Positions 1 to 8,394 of a DNA stretch of 64,000 nucleotides are shown here, one piece after another; the first letter of the stretch is position 1, and each line of letters starts with the position of its first letter. The notes beneath the pieces are model-generated. The model was given only the letters and a program-made list of their open reading frames with translations. It did not search any database and was not told the origin of the DNA. A program made the translations under genes and the position numbers. The stretch comes from CBDDKZ01 sp965230415. GTDB taxonomy: Bacteria; Bacteroidota; Bacteroidia; Cytophagales; JAAEPT01. The stretch spans positions 2,542,001-2,606,000 of the forward strand of contig CBDDKZ010000005.1 of NCBI GenBank assembly GCA_965230415.1. Reading direction: 5' to 3'.

Positions 1-2
1 AT

Positions 3-1748
3 GGCGGTAATATGAGTATGGGGGTTAAGCGTTATGGCGGTAATACTTCCAAACAATTTAATGCAAGTAGTGCCTATCAATACTTTACAATTACTTTTAC
101 GACCGGTGTAAGTCATACTTTTGCAACTGTCTACACCTATGCTTCTTCCGGAGTTAGTGGCTATGGTGACGACTTTTCTTTAATAGAAATTGGAGGGAAT
201 CCCTATCAACTGATATGGTCTGACGAATTTAATAATAACGGGCCTGTGGACGGCACCTATTGGAAGTTTGAAAAAGGCTTTGTACGTAACAAAGAACTTC
301 AGTGGTATCAGGAAGACAATGCCTGGTGCGAAAATGGTCTTTTAATTATTGAAGGAAGAAGGGAAACGTTTCCTAACCCCAATTACGATCCAAATTCTGA
401 TGACTGGAAGAAAAGCCGGCAATATGTAAATTACACATCTTCCAGCATTAAGACACCTCAAAAATTTACTTATCAATATGGTAAGATGGAGGTCAGAGCC
501 AAGATTACTAATCTCAAAGGGACATGGCCGGCCATTTGGACATTGGGCGAAAGCTGCGAGTGGCCATCTAATGGTGAAATCGATATAATGGAAAACTACG
601 GAGGTAAAATCTTGGCTAATTTTGCTTGGGGAACGAATACGAGGTGGCAGGCAAAATGGGACGGTAGTAATAAAAAGGTAGCTGATCTTGGCGCAGGGTG
701 GGTCAATGATTATCATATATGGCAACTTGTTTGGGACGAACATCGCATGTCTATTTATGTGGATGACGTATTTTATAATGATGTGGATTTGAGTGAAACA
801 ATCAATGGTTCTGCTAAATGTCCGGGTCAAAACCCCTTTCATCAACCACATTATATTTTATTAAATCTGGCATTAGGAGCAAATGGTGGGGATCCATCTG
901 ATACCTCGTTTCCTACCAGGTACCTGGTAGATTATGTAAGAGTTTATCAGCAAAATGTACTTGATTGTAATGGTGACGCAGGAGGAAGTGCATATACCGA
1001 TTTATGTGGCTCATGTGTTGGAGGTAACACAGGAGAGGAGCCATGTCGCAATGCATACGACAATACGCCCGCTACAATTCCTGGGGTAATAGAAGCAGAG
1101 AACTATGATATAGATGGAGCAGGTATCGCTTACGACGATAATGATGCAGGAAACAACGGAGGAGTTTACCGGGAAGATGATGTGGATATCGGAGAACGAG
1201 GGGCAGGATTTGTTCTGGGTTGGACAGAACGGGGAGAGTGGACAGAATATCAGGTCAATGTGCTTAATAACGGTGAATATACGTTTGAACTGGAAGTTTC
1301 AAATGGCAACCAGGAAAGCGCTTACTGTAGTATTTTGCTTAACGGTGATCTGATAATAGATCATCTGGAAATACCGGGAACGGGATCCTGGGAGAGCTAT
1401 GAAAAAGTTCAAATAAACAATATTTCTTTGACAGCTGGAGAGGACCAAACGTTAAGAGTTATACCCGAGGGATTTAATCTCGACTATGTCGAAACGAGGC
1501 TGGATGTCATTTCGAACATTGAGAAGTTTGAGCCGGGTATTATAATACACCCGAATCCTGTTGAAAATAGAGTGGTGATTTCTGGTTTGCCCTCAGTTTT
1601 TAGCTACCAGATTAGGAACCCGGAAGGAAGTATAATAAAAACAGGAGAAGGTGCCTTATCATCAATTGACGTTTCGGAATTAAAAGCAGGTTTGTATTTT
1701 ATCTACTTTCCGCAGCAAAACATTATCCGGAAACTGGTAAAAGAATAA
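3..1748 (+). CDS. secreted GH16 beta-glucanase with CBM6 and T9SS sorting domain (5' partial)
   Basis: The reading frame is open to the left edge, so the N-terminus and signal peptide lie outside; the first ATG, at 12, is probably internal. Counting from that ATG, residues 1-60 look like the end of a beta-sandwich binding module. Residues about 66-315 are a glycoside hydrolase family 16 domain with the catalytic ExDxxE motif (E189, D191, E194), expected to cut beta-1,3/1,4-glucans or agar-like polymers. A Cys-rich linker (about 317-347, CGxCVGGNTG type, common in Bacteroidota secreted hydrolases) leads to a CBM6-like module (about 355-495). The last 70 residues, starting at IHPNPVENR, are a T9SS type A sorting domain. 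The exact substrate cannot be read from the sequence. Confidence 0.9.
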   Translation, partial: GGNMSMGVKRYGGNTSKQFNASSAYQYFTITFTTGVSHTFATVYTYASSGVSGYGDDFSLIEIGGNPYQLIWSDEFNNNGPVDGTYWKFEKGFVRNKELQWYQEDNAWCENGLLIIEGRRETFPNPNYDPNSDDWKKSRQYVNYTSSSIKTPQKFTYQYGKMEVRAKITNLKGTWPAIWTLGESCEWPSNGEIDIMENYGGKILANFAWGTNTRWQAKWDGSNKKVADLGAGWVNDYHIWQLVWDEHRMSIYVDDVFYNDVDLSETINGSAKCPGQNPFHQPHYILLNLALGANGGDPSDTSFPTRYLVDYVRVYQQNVLDCNGDAGGSAYTDLCGSCVGGNTGEEPCRNAYDNTPATIPGVIEAENYDIDGAGIAYDDNDAGNNGGVYREDDVDIGERGAGFVLGWTERGEWTEYQVNVLNNGEYTFELEVSNGNQESAYCSILLNGDLIIDHLEIPGTGSWESYEKVQINNISLTAGEDQTLRVIPEGFNLDYVETRLDVISNIEKFEPGIIIHPNPVENRVVISGLPSVFSYQIRNPEGSIIKTGEGALSSIDVSELKAGLYFIYFPQQNIIRKLVKE

Positions 1749-1872
1749 CTGTAATAGTACCTTTTTTTTGCCGATAACCACTTTTTGTAATTAATGATGA
1801 ACCGGAAGGTGCAACAATGGACGGACATACAACGACTTTAAACGCTTTATCGAAAAGTGATTGAATTCAAAT

Positions 1873-2766
1873 CTATCGGTTGACATTTAAAGCAATAAAC
1901 AAAGTGAATTCAATAAGTTCTGCCCTATAGGGTTTATTTGGGACGTTAACAGGTAAGTAATAGTTTAACAAGAAACGCATTTCATGATTGTTAAATGGGA
2001 AATTTGTTCCTCCACAGAGTGAAACTCCCATTCGTTCGTCAACTCCTATGCCGGCACTCAGGTATTGATACCAGGTAAATAATGTATTCAGGCGCATCGT
2101 GCTTTCTGATAAATCCTTACTTAAGCGACCAAAAAGAACATAATAAGATTTAATGTCAGGTGTTATTTCAAGTTGGTATTTCGTTAACAACTCCAGGTTA
2201 CTTTTAAAGGTTATTGACGGATCGTTATCTAAACTTGTCAACAGATGCATTTTAGGGTTGTTAAACTGGTTGAGTGATAAGCTTATAGTCAGAGAGTTGC
2301 TTTGAAAAGCTAAGTTCATTTTTGAGTCTAGTACGGTGCCTGAAACGCGTGGGCTGGACAAGGATGCACTGTAAACCTGGTTAATAGCCCCCAGATAAAT
2401 TCCCAGGTTCAATCGGGATTTGGTGTTTAAAGAGATAGATACCGCATGCTGGGCTCCTATTCTATTTCTTGAAATATAGTCACCTTCCTGCATGATAATA
2501 GCGACTATACCTGTGCGGTTTTGAGGGTTGACAGCAAATTCGAAATTAAAATAAAGGTCTCTGATTTCTTTAAATAACCCTGCTCGACTCTGGTAAGCAC
2601 TGTAAAGGTTGTGTCCTTGGTTAAAGGTGGCTGCCGATGGATGATAAGCTTCATTGTTGAAATGATAGCTCTGAAACAGTGGCCAATAACTATTATTTTG
2701 TTGGGCAAATGCAGCACAAGGTAATAATAGTATCATAAAAAGCAGTATTATTCTATGACAGTCCAA
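1873..2766 (-). CDS. PorP/SprF-family T9SS outer membrane protein
   Basis: A protein of 297 residues with a signal peptide ending near AAFAQ. An early segment (FNNEAYHPSAATF) resembles the 'NPA.aG' region of the PorP/SprF family, and the body alternates polar and hydrophobic residues as in a beta-barrel. In Flavobacterium, SprF is needed for surface delivery of the type B cargo SprB, and such genes often sit beside their cargo. Here it is divergent from a sigma factor operon that ends in a type B cargo. The start is TTG: an in-frame stop lies two codons upstream, and the next ATG would cut into the signal peptide. The family call is by pattern; the protein is diverged. Confidence 0.72.
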   Translation of the reverse strand: MDCHRIILLFMILLLPCAAFAQQNNSYWPLFQSYHFNNEAYHPSAATFNQGHNLYSAYQSRAGLFKEIRDLYFNFEFAVNPQNRTGIVAIIMQEGDYISRNRIGAQHAVSISLNTKSRLNLGIYLGAINQVYSASLSSPRVSGTVLDSKMNLAFQSNSLTISLSLNQFNNPKMHLLTSLDNDPSITFKSNLELLTKYQLEITPDIKSYYVLFGRLSKDLSESTMRLNTLFTWYQYLSAGIGVDERMGVSLCGGTNFPFNNHEMRFLLNYYLPVNVPNKPYRAELIEFTLFIALNVNR

Positions 2767-2917
2767 GTGCTAATCAGATAAAAGTTTCAGTTTTATTTTA
2801 AACTAACCGAAAATTTAGCGTTTTTTTTTCTCATCAACAATTATAAGCGCGACCTTCAAACAAAAAAATGTAAAAATCGTGTATACCTTTAGACAATTTT
2901 CATGAAGAGTTAGATGA

Positions 2918-3493
2918 ATGGCCAGAAATAACGACCGTGATCGTAAAATACTGGAGAGTATCCGAACAGGAAATCAGCAAAATGTCCTTGAAATGCTATA
3001 TGATTCCGCATTACCTAAGGTAAGTAGGTATGTTCTTCGCAATAGAGGTACAATGGAAGATGTACAAGATGTATTTCAAGATGCGGTATTAGTGTTTTAT
3101 ACAAAAGTCAAAACAGGACATTTTAAAGAAGGCTTTGATATAGATGGTTTTGTTTATATAATCGCCCGGAATATGTGGGTGAATAAAATGAAAGAGAATT
3201 ACCGCTTTCAAATGGAAGAGTATCCCGAAATAGCTGATCACGGTAATTATGTTGAGGCCACGGAAAAACAAGAAGTGATAGATGCGGTAAATGCACTATT
3301 AGCGGAACTTGGAGATCCATGTGAGAAATTATTAAAATATTCTGTATACCAGAGCTTAAGTTTGCAGGAAATAGCAGACAAAATGAATTATACTACCACT
3401 AACGTGGCTAAAACGTATGTATACAGATGTAAAAAAAAATTAGTTAAACTGATAGAAAATAAACCTTCAATAAAACAGTTGTTAAAATTTTGA
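2918..3493 (+). CDS. ECF-family RNA polymerase sigma factor
   Basis: A protein of 191 residues with the two-domain plan of group IV sigma factors. Region 2 covers about residues 20-95 (MEDVQDVFQDAVLVFYTK, then ARNMWVNKMKE). Region 4 covers about 125-185 and has a helix-turn-helix reading LSLQEIADKMNYTTTNVAKT. The next gene starts inside its stop codon (TTGA overlap), and that gene encodes a membrane protein with an anti-sigma-like N-terminus, so the pair is very likely a sigma/anti-sigma couple. A near match to the Bacteroidota -7 element (TAccTTTA, 2884-2891) lies upstream. It probably directs transcription of its own locus and perhaps of other T9SS genes; this is inference. Confidence 0.9.
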   Translation: MARNNDRDRKILESIRTGNQQNVLEMLYDSALPKVSRYVLRNRGTMEDVQDVFQDAVLVFYTKVKTGHFKEGFDIDGFVYIIARNMWVNKMKENYRFQMEEYPEIADHGNYVEATEKQEVIDAVNALLAELGDPCEKLLKYSVYQSLSLQEIADKMNYTTTNVAKTYVYRCKKKLVKLIENKPSIKQLLKF

Positions 3494-4644
3494 ATCCTGA
3501 ATATAAACCATACGAACTTATCGACAGGTACCTTAATCAGCAGTTAAGCGGGGAAGAGCTACGGAATTTTGAAAATAAAATTGCCAGTGAACCCGATTTT
3601 GCTGAAAAGGTAGAAACACAAAGAATAGCCAATGATGCCCTGCTTCTAAGTGAACTTGTCGTGTTAAAGTCGAAAATGAAACAGGATTTCGATACTCGAA
3701 ATTTTGAGCCAGGGAAGGGAAATAAAGGGAAGTACTACTTGTTTGGAGCTGCGGCTGTGTTTTTAGGCGCGGTTTTACTATGGGTAAATCATTCCCGCGT
3801 GTCTGACGATCAGCGTAATACTTTGACAAAAAGGATTGAATTGAAGCAGGATAAAAAAATAATTGCAGCTAATGACAATTCAGATTCACCTACAAATGCA
3901 GTGAATAATACAATAATGGTAAACCAGAAGCGTTATAATCAACCACAAGAACCGAAAGTGAGTGGTAATGAGGTTACGGGGGGAGTGAATGAAGTGGAAA
4001 GTGGAAGGCCGGTACAAGCAATTAATGAGGAGGTGAAAAACGAAGTGAAACCTTTAGAGCCTGTAATAAGTAAAACAGAGCAGCGTGAGTCACTCAAGCC
4101 AGAGAAGAAAGAGCTTGTAATTAATTGTGAAGATTTTGTAGTCGATTTTTCAAAGTTGAAAGTGAAACATTCAAGTTACGATACCGATAATGGTAGCATA
4201 GAATTACCTTCAAATGCAGTAAGAGGAGCAGCGAAACCATTGTATTATCAATTGGTGGATGAACGAGAAAAGGGTTATTCTAACTATTTTGAATATTTGT
4301 ACCCAGATTCATATCTGTTAAAAGTCTCAGATAGTGAGGGTTGTAATAAAAGTCAAAACGTTACTATTTCAAGATCAAATTGTATATCTTTGTACAAAGA
4401 AACCTATAGTCTTTCAAGAGAAGAGCGTTGGGATATTCCGGTAGTGGATGGGTTAAGTGCATCTGTTCGAATATTATTTAATAAGAACACTGTAGTTTAC
4501 GAATCCGATTATGATGGTTATTCCAATCTTAGTTGGGATGGTAAAGGCATTAACGGAAGTGCGGCATCTGTAGGTTATTATGAGTGTTTAATTGAATACG
4601 AAGATGGTTCTGTTTGTAACGTGAAACTATCTGTATTACCTTAA
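3490..4644 (+). CDS. membrane anti-sigma-like protein with SprB-like repeat and cargo-like C-terminus
   Basis: A 384-residue protein with a TTG start overlapping the sigma factor stop codon. Residues 1-65 are helical and anti-sigma-like (YELIDRYLNQQLSGEEL) but lack the Cys/His zinc ligands of ZAS domains. One transmembrane helix lies at 82-99, and there is no cleavable signal peptide, so the rest faces the periplasm. A charged, low-complexity linker (about 103-208) leads to a module at 211-294 that resembles a SprB repeat (NGSIELP, then YLLKVSDSEGCNKSQNVTIS). The last 80 residues (304-384; VVYESDY, LSWDGKG, GYYECLIEY) resemble a gliding-motility-associated (type B) C-terminal domain. Joining an inner-membrane regulator to a T9SS cargo-like end is unusual. 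The domain calls are by eye. Confidence 0.7.
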   Translation: MNPEYKPYELIDRYLNQQLSGEELRNFENKIASEPDFAEKVETQRIANDALLLSELVVLKSKMKQDFDTRNFEPGKGNKGKYYLFGAAAVFLGAVLLWVNHSRVSDDQRNTLTKRIELKQDKKIIAANDNSDSPTNAVNNTIMVNQKRYNQPQEPKVSGNEVTGGVNEVESGRPVQAINEEVKNEVKPLEPVISKTEQRESLKPEKKELVINCEDFVVDFSKLKVKHSSYDTDNGSIELPSNAVRGAAKPLYYQLVDEREKGYSNYFEYLYPDSYLLKVSDSEGCNKSQNVTISRSNCISLYKETYSLSREERWDIPVVDGLSASVRILFNKNTVVYESDYDGYSNLSWDGKGINGSAASVGYYECLIEYEDGSVCNVKLSVLP

Positions 4645-5472
4645 ATGAAACTTATTAACTATTATATCATCCTCATTTTAGTTTTCGTTTTAAACGGATA
4701 CTCGAAGGCGCAGTCGACTACCAATCAAAATGTTAATGAAGGGGGGAGTTCAGTTGTGAAGTTTGCAAGTTCAACTAGCCCTGATCATACTTATTTTTGG
4801 GTTTATGAAGGTGAAACGCTGCAAAGTACCAATGATTATACTGTGTATCAGGATAGTATAAGTTTCCATTATGTGAAAATGGAACACAGCGGAGAATATA
4901 CCCGTTATGCAATTGATGGTAATGGAGATACTATAAGGATTGATATAGCAGTATTAAATGTAATAGCGTGTACGAGCTTCGATGAACTGCTAAGTAAAAT
5001 TTATGAAGTGGAATGCGATGAAAGTGAATTAGCATTAGCGGATGTCGATTTGAGTATGTTGTCAACAGTTCATTTACCGGTCACTATGCAACTTGTAGAT
5101 GATCTGGGTATGGAGATTGATGGTGTAAATCAAACTTTTTCAACTATCCCTTTAGGCAATTATAACTTACACATTTTAGATGATATCGGTTGTGAGGCTA
5201 TCATATCTAACTTTATTTCTGTTGTTCCAATGAGTGGCTGTGAAACCGAAAACGTCTTCACTCCAAATGGAGATGGGGTGGCGGATGAGTATTTTATTGA
5301 TCATAACGGGGAGGTGCAAATTATCTCCAAGTCGGGTCAAATTTTGAAAACCCTCGACTGTCCTGCTTATTGGGATGGGATGGATAATAGCGGAAATCTG
5401 CTTTCTGGTGGCTTATACATCATTTATTCTGAAGGCGGAGAAAGTTACCAGACAGTAACGTTACTGCGATAG
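4645..5472 (+). CDS. T9SS type B cargo protein, third gene of the sigma operon
   Basis: A 275-residue protein whose ATG directly follows the stop of the previous gene. A signal peptide ends at SKAQ (about 23). Residues 25-105 look like an immunoglobulin-like domain (FWVYEGETLQ, then MEHSGEYTRY). Residues 107-193 carry a SprB-like segment (GNYNLHILDDIGCEA). Residues 200-275 form a compact type B sorting domain that begins with the hallmark ENVFTPNGDGVADEYF and holds the YWDGMDNSG turn. It should be exported by the T9SS, possibly with the neighbouring PorP/SprF-like protein as partner. Its last two modules are of the same kinds as those in the anti-sigma-like protein, which suggests it may be the exported counterpart sensed by that protein (inference). 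Confidence 0.75.
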   Translation: MKLINYYIILILVFVLNGYSKAQSTTNQNVNEGGSSVVKFASSTSPDHTYFWVYEGETLQSTNDYTVYQDSISFHYVKMEHSGEYTRYAIDGNGDTIRIDIAVLNVIACTSFDELLSKIYEVECDESELALADVDLSMLSTVHLPVTMQLVDDLGMEIDGVNQTFSTIPLGNYNLHILDDIGCEAIISNFISVVPMSGCETENVFTPNGDGVADEYFIDHNGEVQIISKSGQILKTLDCPAYWDGMDNSGNLLSGGLYIIYSEGGESYQTVTLLR

Positions 5473-5917
5473 TTATAAAGATGGCGGTGAATGAAACTCC
5501 TCTGAATAGTTGACTACAGAAACTATTTTATGTACGAGAAGTACTATTTTTTATCGAAGCGAATTGATAGTCAATGTCAAAAAACCCATGAATGGCTTTG
5601 TTTTTTCTATGAATGTATAATATGGTGTTCGTTGAATAAAAACTGCTATTGAACCTTTCAAATATTCAATACTTAGAAATTATTTTTTTGTTAATGGAAT
5701 AGAAGGTTGTTTTGTGCTGAATTCTTTTTTTCGGCTGCATACAAAAACGATGTTTTAAGCCAGGAAGATTTTGGAGTGGGCCAATGACGTTCATTAAACC
5801 ATAAATAGCAATTCATTTTTAGAACTCAGATTATTCTTAAGGGTCACCAAAAAAAGGTGACCTTTTTGCTTTCTTAAAACCAATGAAGGTTATGTGTTGG
5901 CTCAAAAGACTTTGATT
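5473..5917. other. 445-bp intergenic region between convergent genes
   Basis: AT-rich, with no ORF above a few codons. It contains a weak A-rich/U-rich hairpin at 5579-5606 soon after the upstream gene and a clear terminator at 5842-5867. The distance of about 370 bp between the upstream stop codon and the good terminator leaves room for a small RNA, but I see no exact TAnnTTTG promoter motif. Confidence 0.4.
5842..5867 (+). terminator. intrinsic terminator
   Basis: A perfect 7-bp stem (GGTCACC / GGTGACC) with an all-A 7-nt loop, followed by five T. It faces the plus strand and would end the sigma operon transcript or an unseen small RNA in the gap. Confidence 0.8.
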
Positions 5918-7936
5918 CTAATGATGTTCTAGTTCTTTACTTTGTACGCCGGAATTAGAAGGGCGCTTTTCAGTAGTATGATCCATCGTTTTAATACGCT
6001 TGAATGACGATTCGGTGAATGGGGTTTTGATCCATCGTGGTCTTCGTTTCTTTTTTAACTTCTTCTTTCTTTTACTGGTATTTGTTACTTCACGTGAAGT
6101 TGAGAGGTCATTTTCAGCAGTTTTTATGACAATGTTCTCTGTTTTGGTTTCTTTTTCATCAATTTTAAAGAAAGATATAGAATCAGTTAGTTTAGAGGAT
6201 AAATCGAGCAGTGTCGATGAATTGGCTTCTGTTTCTTCAGCAGAGGCGGCGTTCTCTTGTATGCGGCCGTTTAAGTGTTGAATGGAACTATTTATCTGGT
6301 CTGTTCCTGTGTTTTGTTCGATACTGGCAGTAGCAATTTCCTGAACAACAGCTGTTGCTTTCCGGATTTTTGGCAATGCTTCGTTTAACATTTCGCCAGA
6401 ATATTCGGCGGTTTTGACACTTGAGGCAGAAACTTTGTTGATGTCAAGCGCAGCCTCGTGACTATGTTCTGCTAATTTCTTTATTTCAGCCGCTACCACA
6501 GAAAAACCCCGACCGTGCTCTCCTGCACGAGCAGCTTCAACAGCTGCGTTTAGGGCGAGCATATTAGTCTGTCTGGAAATTTCCTCAATAATAGAGATCT
6601 TTTTGGTAATAGTACGCATCGAATCTACAGTCCGCATTACGGCTTCATTCGTGTTGCTAATACTCTTCATAGCTTCATTTACAGTGCTTTCCGCACTTTT
6701 GGCATTGTCTGTATTTTGAGCAATATTAGCAACCATTTCTTCCATAGATGACGATACCTGCTCAACTGAAGCGGCTTGTTCCATACAGTTGTGGGACATG
6801 GTGCTGGCCGATTGGTTAAACTGCGTTGAACTAGTTACTATTTGCTTGCTGGCATTGTTAATGGTGCTAATAGTGCCCTTGAAATTAAGGATGGCCTTAT
6901 TCAGTGCATTGAGCACGTTTCCAATTTCGTCATCTCTGTCTGATTTTAGGTCTATTTTTAAGTCTCCTTGGGCTAAATGCGTAGCAGCGTTATTCATTTT
7001 TTTCAAGCCACCTACGATGCTTGTGATAATGACGTAAGCGGCCAAAATAGCAATGATAATCGAAATTACGATCGCGGTAATCACAGAACCTTCAGATTGA
7101 GCCTGCTTGTGTTTACTTGTGGTATTGATTTGATTTACCATGTGCGTTACTGCGGGCTCAACCTGATGAATGGCCGACCGTAATTCTCCGATAACACCTT
7201 TGTCAGTGGAAGATCCAATAAACTGCCATTTTTCAACAACAGAATTGAAGGATTGCTGATAACCTTCTAATTTTTGAACCAGAATTTGGTTTTCGCCGGT
7301 GTCAAAGTGAAATTTATTGCTGCTGAGTTTTTGGATCAGACTTTTTACAAGCTTGTTAAGTTTACGCTGATATTTGAGGTCCTTACGTAATAAAAAATCT
7401 TTTTCATGGCGACGCAACATGAGTACATCAACCATGAGTTCGTCCTTATTTTCAAGGCGACCTATTACTTGCTCAACCTGGTGTATAGAGGAGCGCATAT
7501 CCCCAATGAGACCATAGTCCTTGAAACCCATTATTTGGTACTCATTAATAAGTTTTTTAAAGGAGGATTCGTAGTTTACAAATAAGCCCTGAATTTTATC
7601 AACGTGTTTAACCAGGTTAAGATTTTGACTCGTTTTATTATTTTTGATTTTAGTTAAAAGCGCATTATTCTCTTTGCTGAGGCGCTTGAATATGTTAATG
7701 TATTTACTTTTGCCATGAAGGAAAAAGAACTCATCGTAAAGCGCTCTCATAATAAAGTCTTTTTCTGCACGACGCATTTGAAGGGTGTTGACCTGAACCT
7801 GATCAATGTCTTTACGCAATTTGTTGTAATCGCCAATAATGTCCATAGCACGATAAGAAAGAATACCACTAATTAACAATGCTGTGATACAGGCAGTATT
7901 GGCCAGGATAATTTTGTTTCTAATTGTAAATTTCAT
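5918..7936 (-). CDS. methyl-accepting chemotaxis protein with HBM-type sensor
   Basis: A 672-residue transmembrane receptor. It has an N-terminal membrane helix (about 8-28) and a long helical periplasmic domain with two copies of an RRxEKDF-type motif (near residues 52 and 155), typical of the helical bimodular (HBM) sensor. A second membrane helix lies near 283-305 and a HAMP domain near 305-355. The signalling coiled coil has its conserved hairpin at about 448-482 (EISRQTNMLALNAAVEAARA and GRGFSVVAAE). It would relay ligand binding to CheA/CheW. The C-terminal 80 residues are odd: very basic (KRKKKLKKKRRPRW), with no obvious CheR/CheB tethering pentapeptide. The ligand is unknown; HBM domains of known function bind small organic acids. 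Confidence 0.93.
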   Translation of the reverse strand: MKFTIRNKIILANTACITALLISGILSYRAMDIIGDYNKLRKDIDQVQVNTLQMRRAEKDFIMRALYDEFFFLHGKSKYINIFKRLSKENNALLTKIKNNKTSQNLNLVKHVDKIQGLFVNYESSFKKLINEYQIMGFKDYGLIGDMRSSIHQVEQVIGRLENKDELMVDVLMLRRHEKDFLLRKDLKYQRKLNKLVKSLIQKLSSNKFHFDTGENQILVQKLEGYQQSFNSVVEKWQFIGSSTDKGVIGELRSAIHQVEPAVTHMVNQINTTSKHKQAQSEGSVITAIVISIIIAILAAYVIITSIVGGLKKMNNAATHLAQGDLKIDLKSDRDDEIGNVLNALNKAILNFKGTISTINNASKQIVTSSTQFNQSASTMSHNCMEQAASVEQVSSSMEEMVANIAQNTDNAKSAESTVNEAMKSISNTNEAVMRTVDSMRTITKKISIIEEISRQTNMLALNAAVEAARAGEHGRGFSVVAAEIKKLAEHSHEAALDINKVSASSVKTAEYSGEMLNEALPKIRKATAVVQEIATASIEQNTGTDQINSSIQHLNGRIQENAASAEETEANSSTLLDLSSKLTDSISFFKIDEKETKTENIVIKTAENDLSTSREVTNTSKRKKKLKKKRRPRWIKTPFTESSFKRIKTMDHTTEKRPSNSGVQSKELEHH

Positions 7937-8377
7937 GTTGCCACATTGGTATGTAAAGTATTTGAAGGTATTTTGGGGTAGTTTTTTATCTAGTCACTTA
8001 TAATGATTCAATCGCTGTTCAGTCTTATGCTGTTTAGTACGGAGACTTCCAAGATGTGTTGCCCGATTTTTGCTGTGATTTTTGTGTAAATAAAAATTTA
8101 GGTAAAGCACGTTGTAAGGATAGGCGAAATTACTTATAAGGTAAATAATTACAAGTTTTGACTGATGCGTAATAGCGCCTAAGTAAATAGCTGGTTATTT
8201 TTTATAAGTAAGTAAATTAGTTAATCTAATGTTTTTTAAACGTTTATTTAATGTTTCTGTTTGATGTGTATATGTCTTTATTGTGATGTGTAACGTAGGT
8301 TGAATATACGTTATAATATTCTTCTCTTTTTTTAAAAAACTTACCCATTCGGAATTGCAATAATAAAGAGAAGGTGA
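7937..8377. other. 441-bp AT-rich intergenic region
   Basis: It lies between the start of the chemotaxis receptor gene and the end of the sigma factor gene, both on the minus strand. It should hold the receptor promoter. I see no ORF, no strong hairpin apart from the one at the 8378 end, and no exact TAnnTTTG motif on the minus strand. Confidence 0.4.
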
Positions 8378-8394
8378 TCACCCCTCTCCATCCA
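8369..8394 (-). terminator. possible terminator at end of sigma factor operon
   Basis: On the minus strand, GAGAGGGGTGATCACCTTCTC is a near-palindrome that overlaps the stop codon of the sigma factor gene and is followed by TTTATTATT. The stem includes a G-T pair and a mismatch or bulge, so the call is tentative. Confidence 0.4.

Noticed and set aside
1..44. Tandem repeat at the window edge (ATGGCGGTAAT at 1-11 and 34-44, spacing 33 bp)
   Set aside because: Only two copies are visible and the rest lies outside the window, so a repeat array cannot be claimed.
342..851. A 169-codon minus-strand frame inside the GH16 gene
   Set aside because: It is antisense to a well-supported catalytic domain and has no recognisable protein pattern; it is a composition effect.
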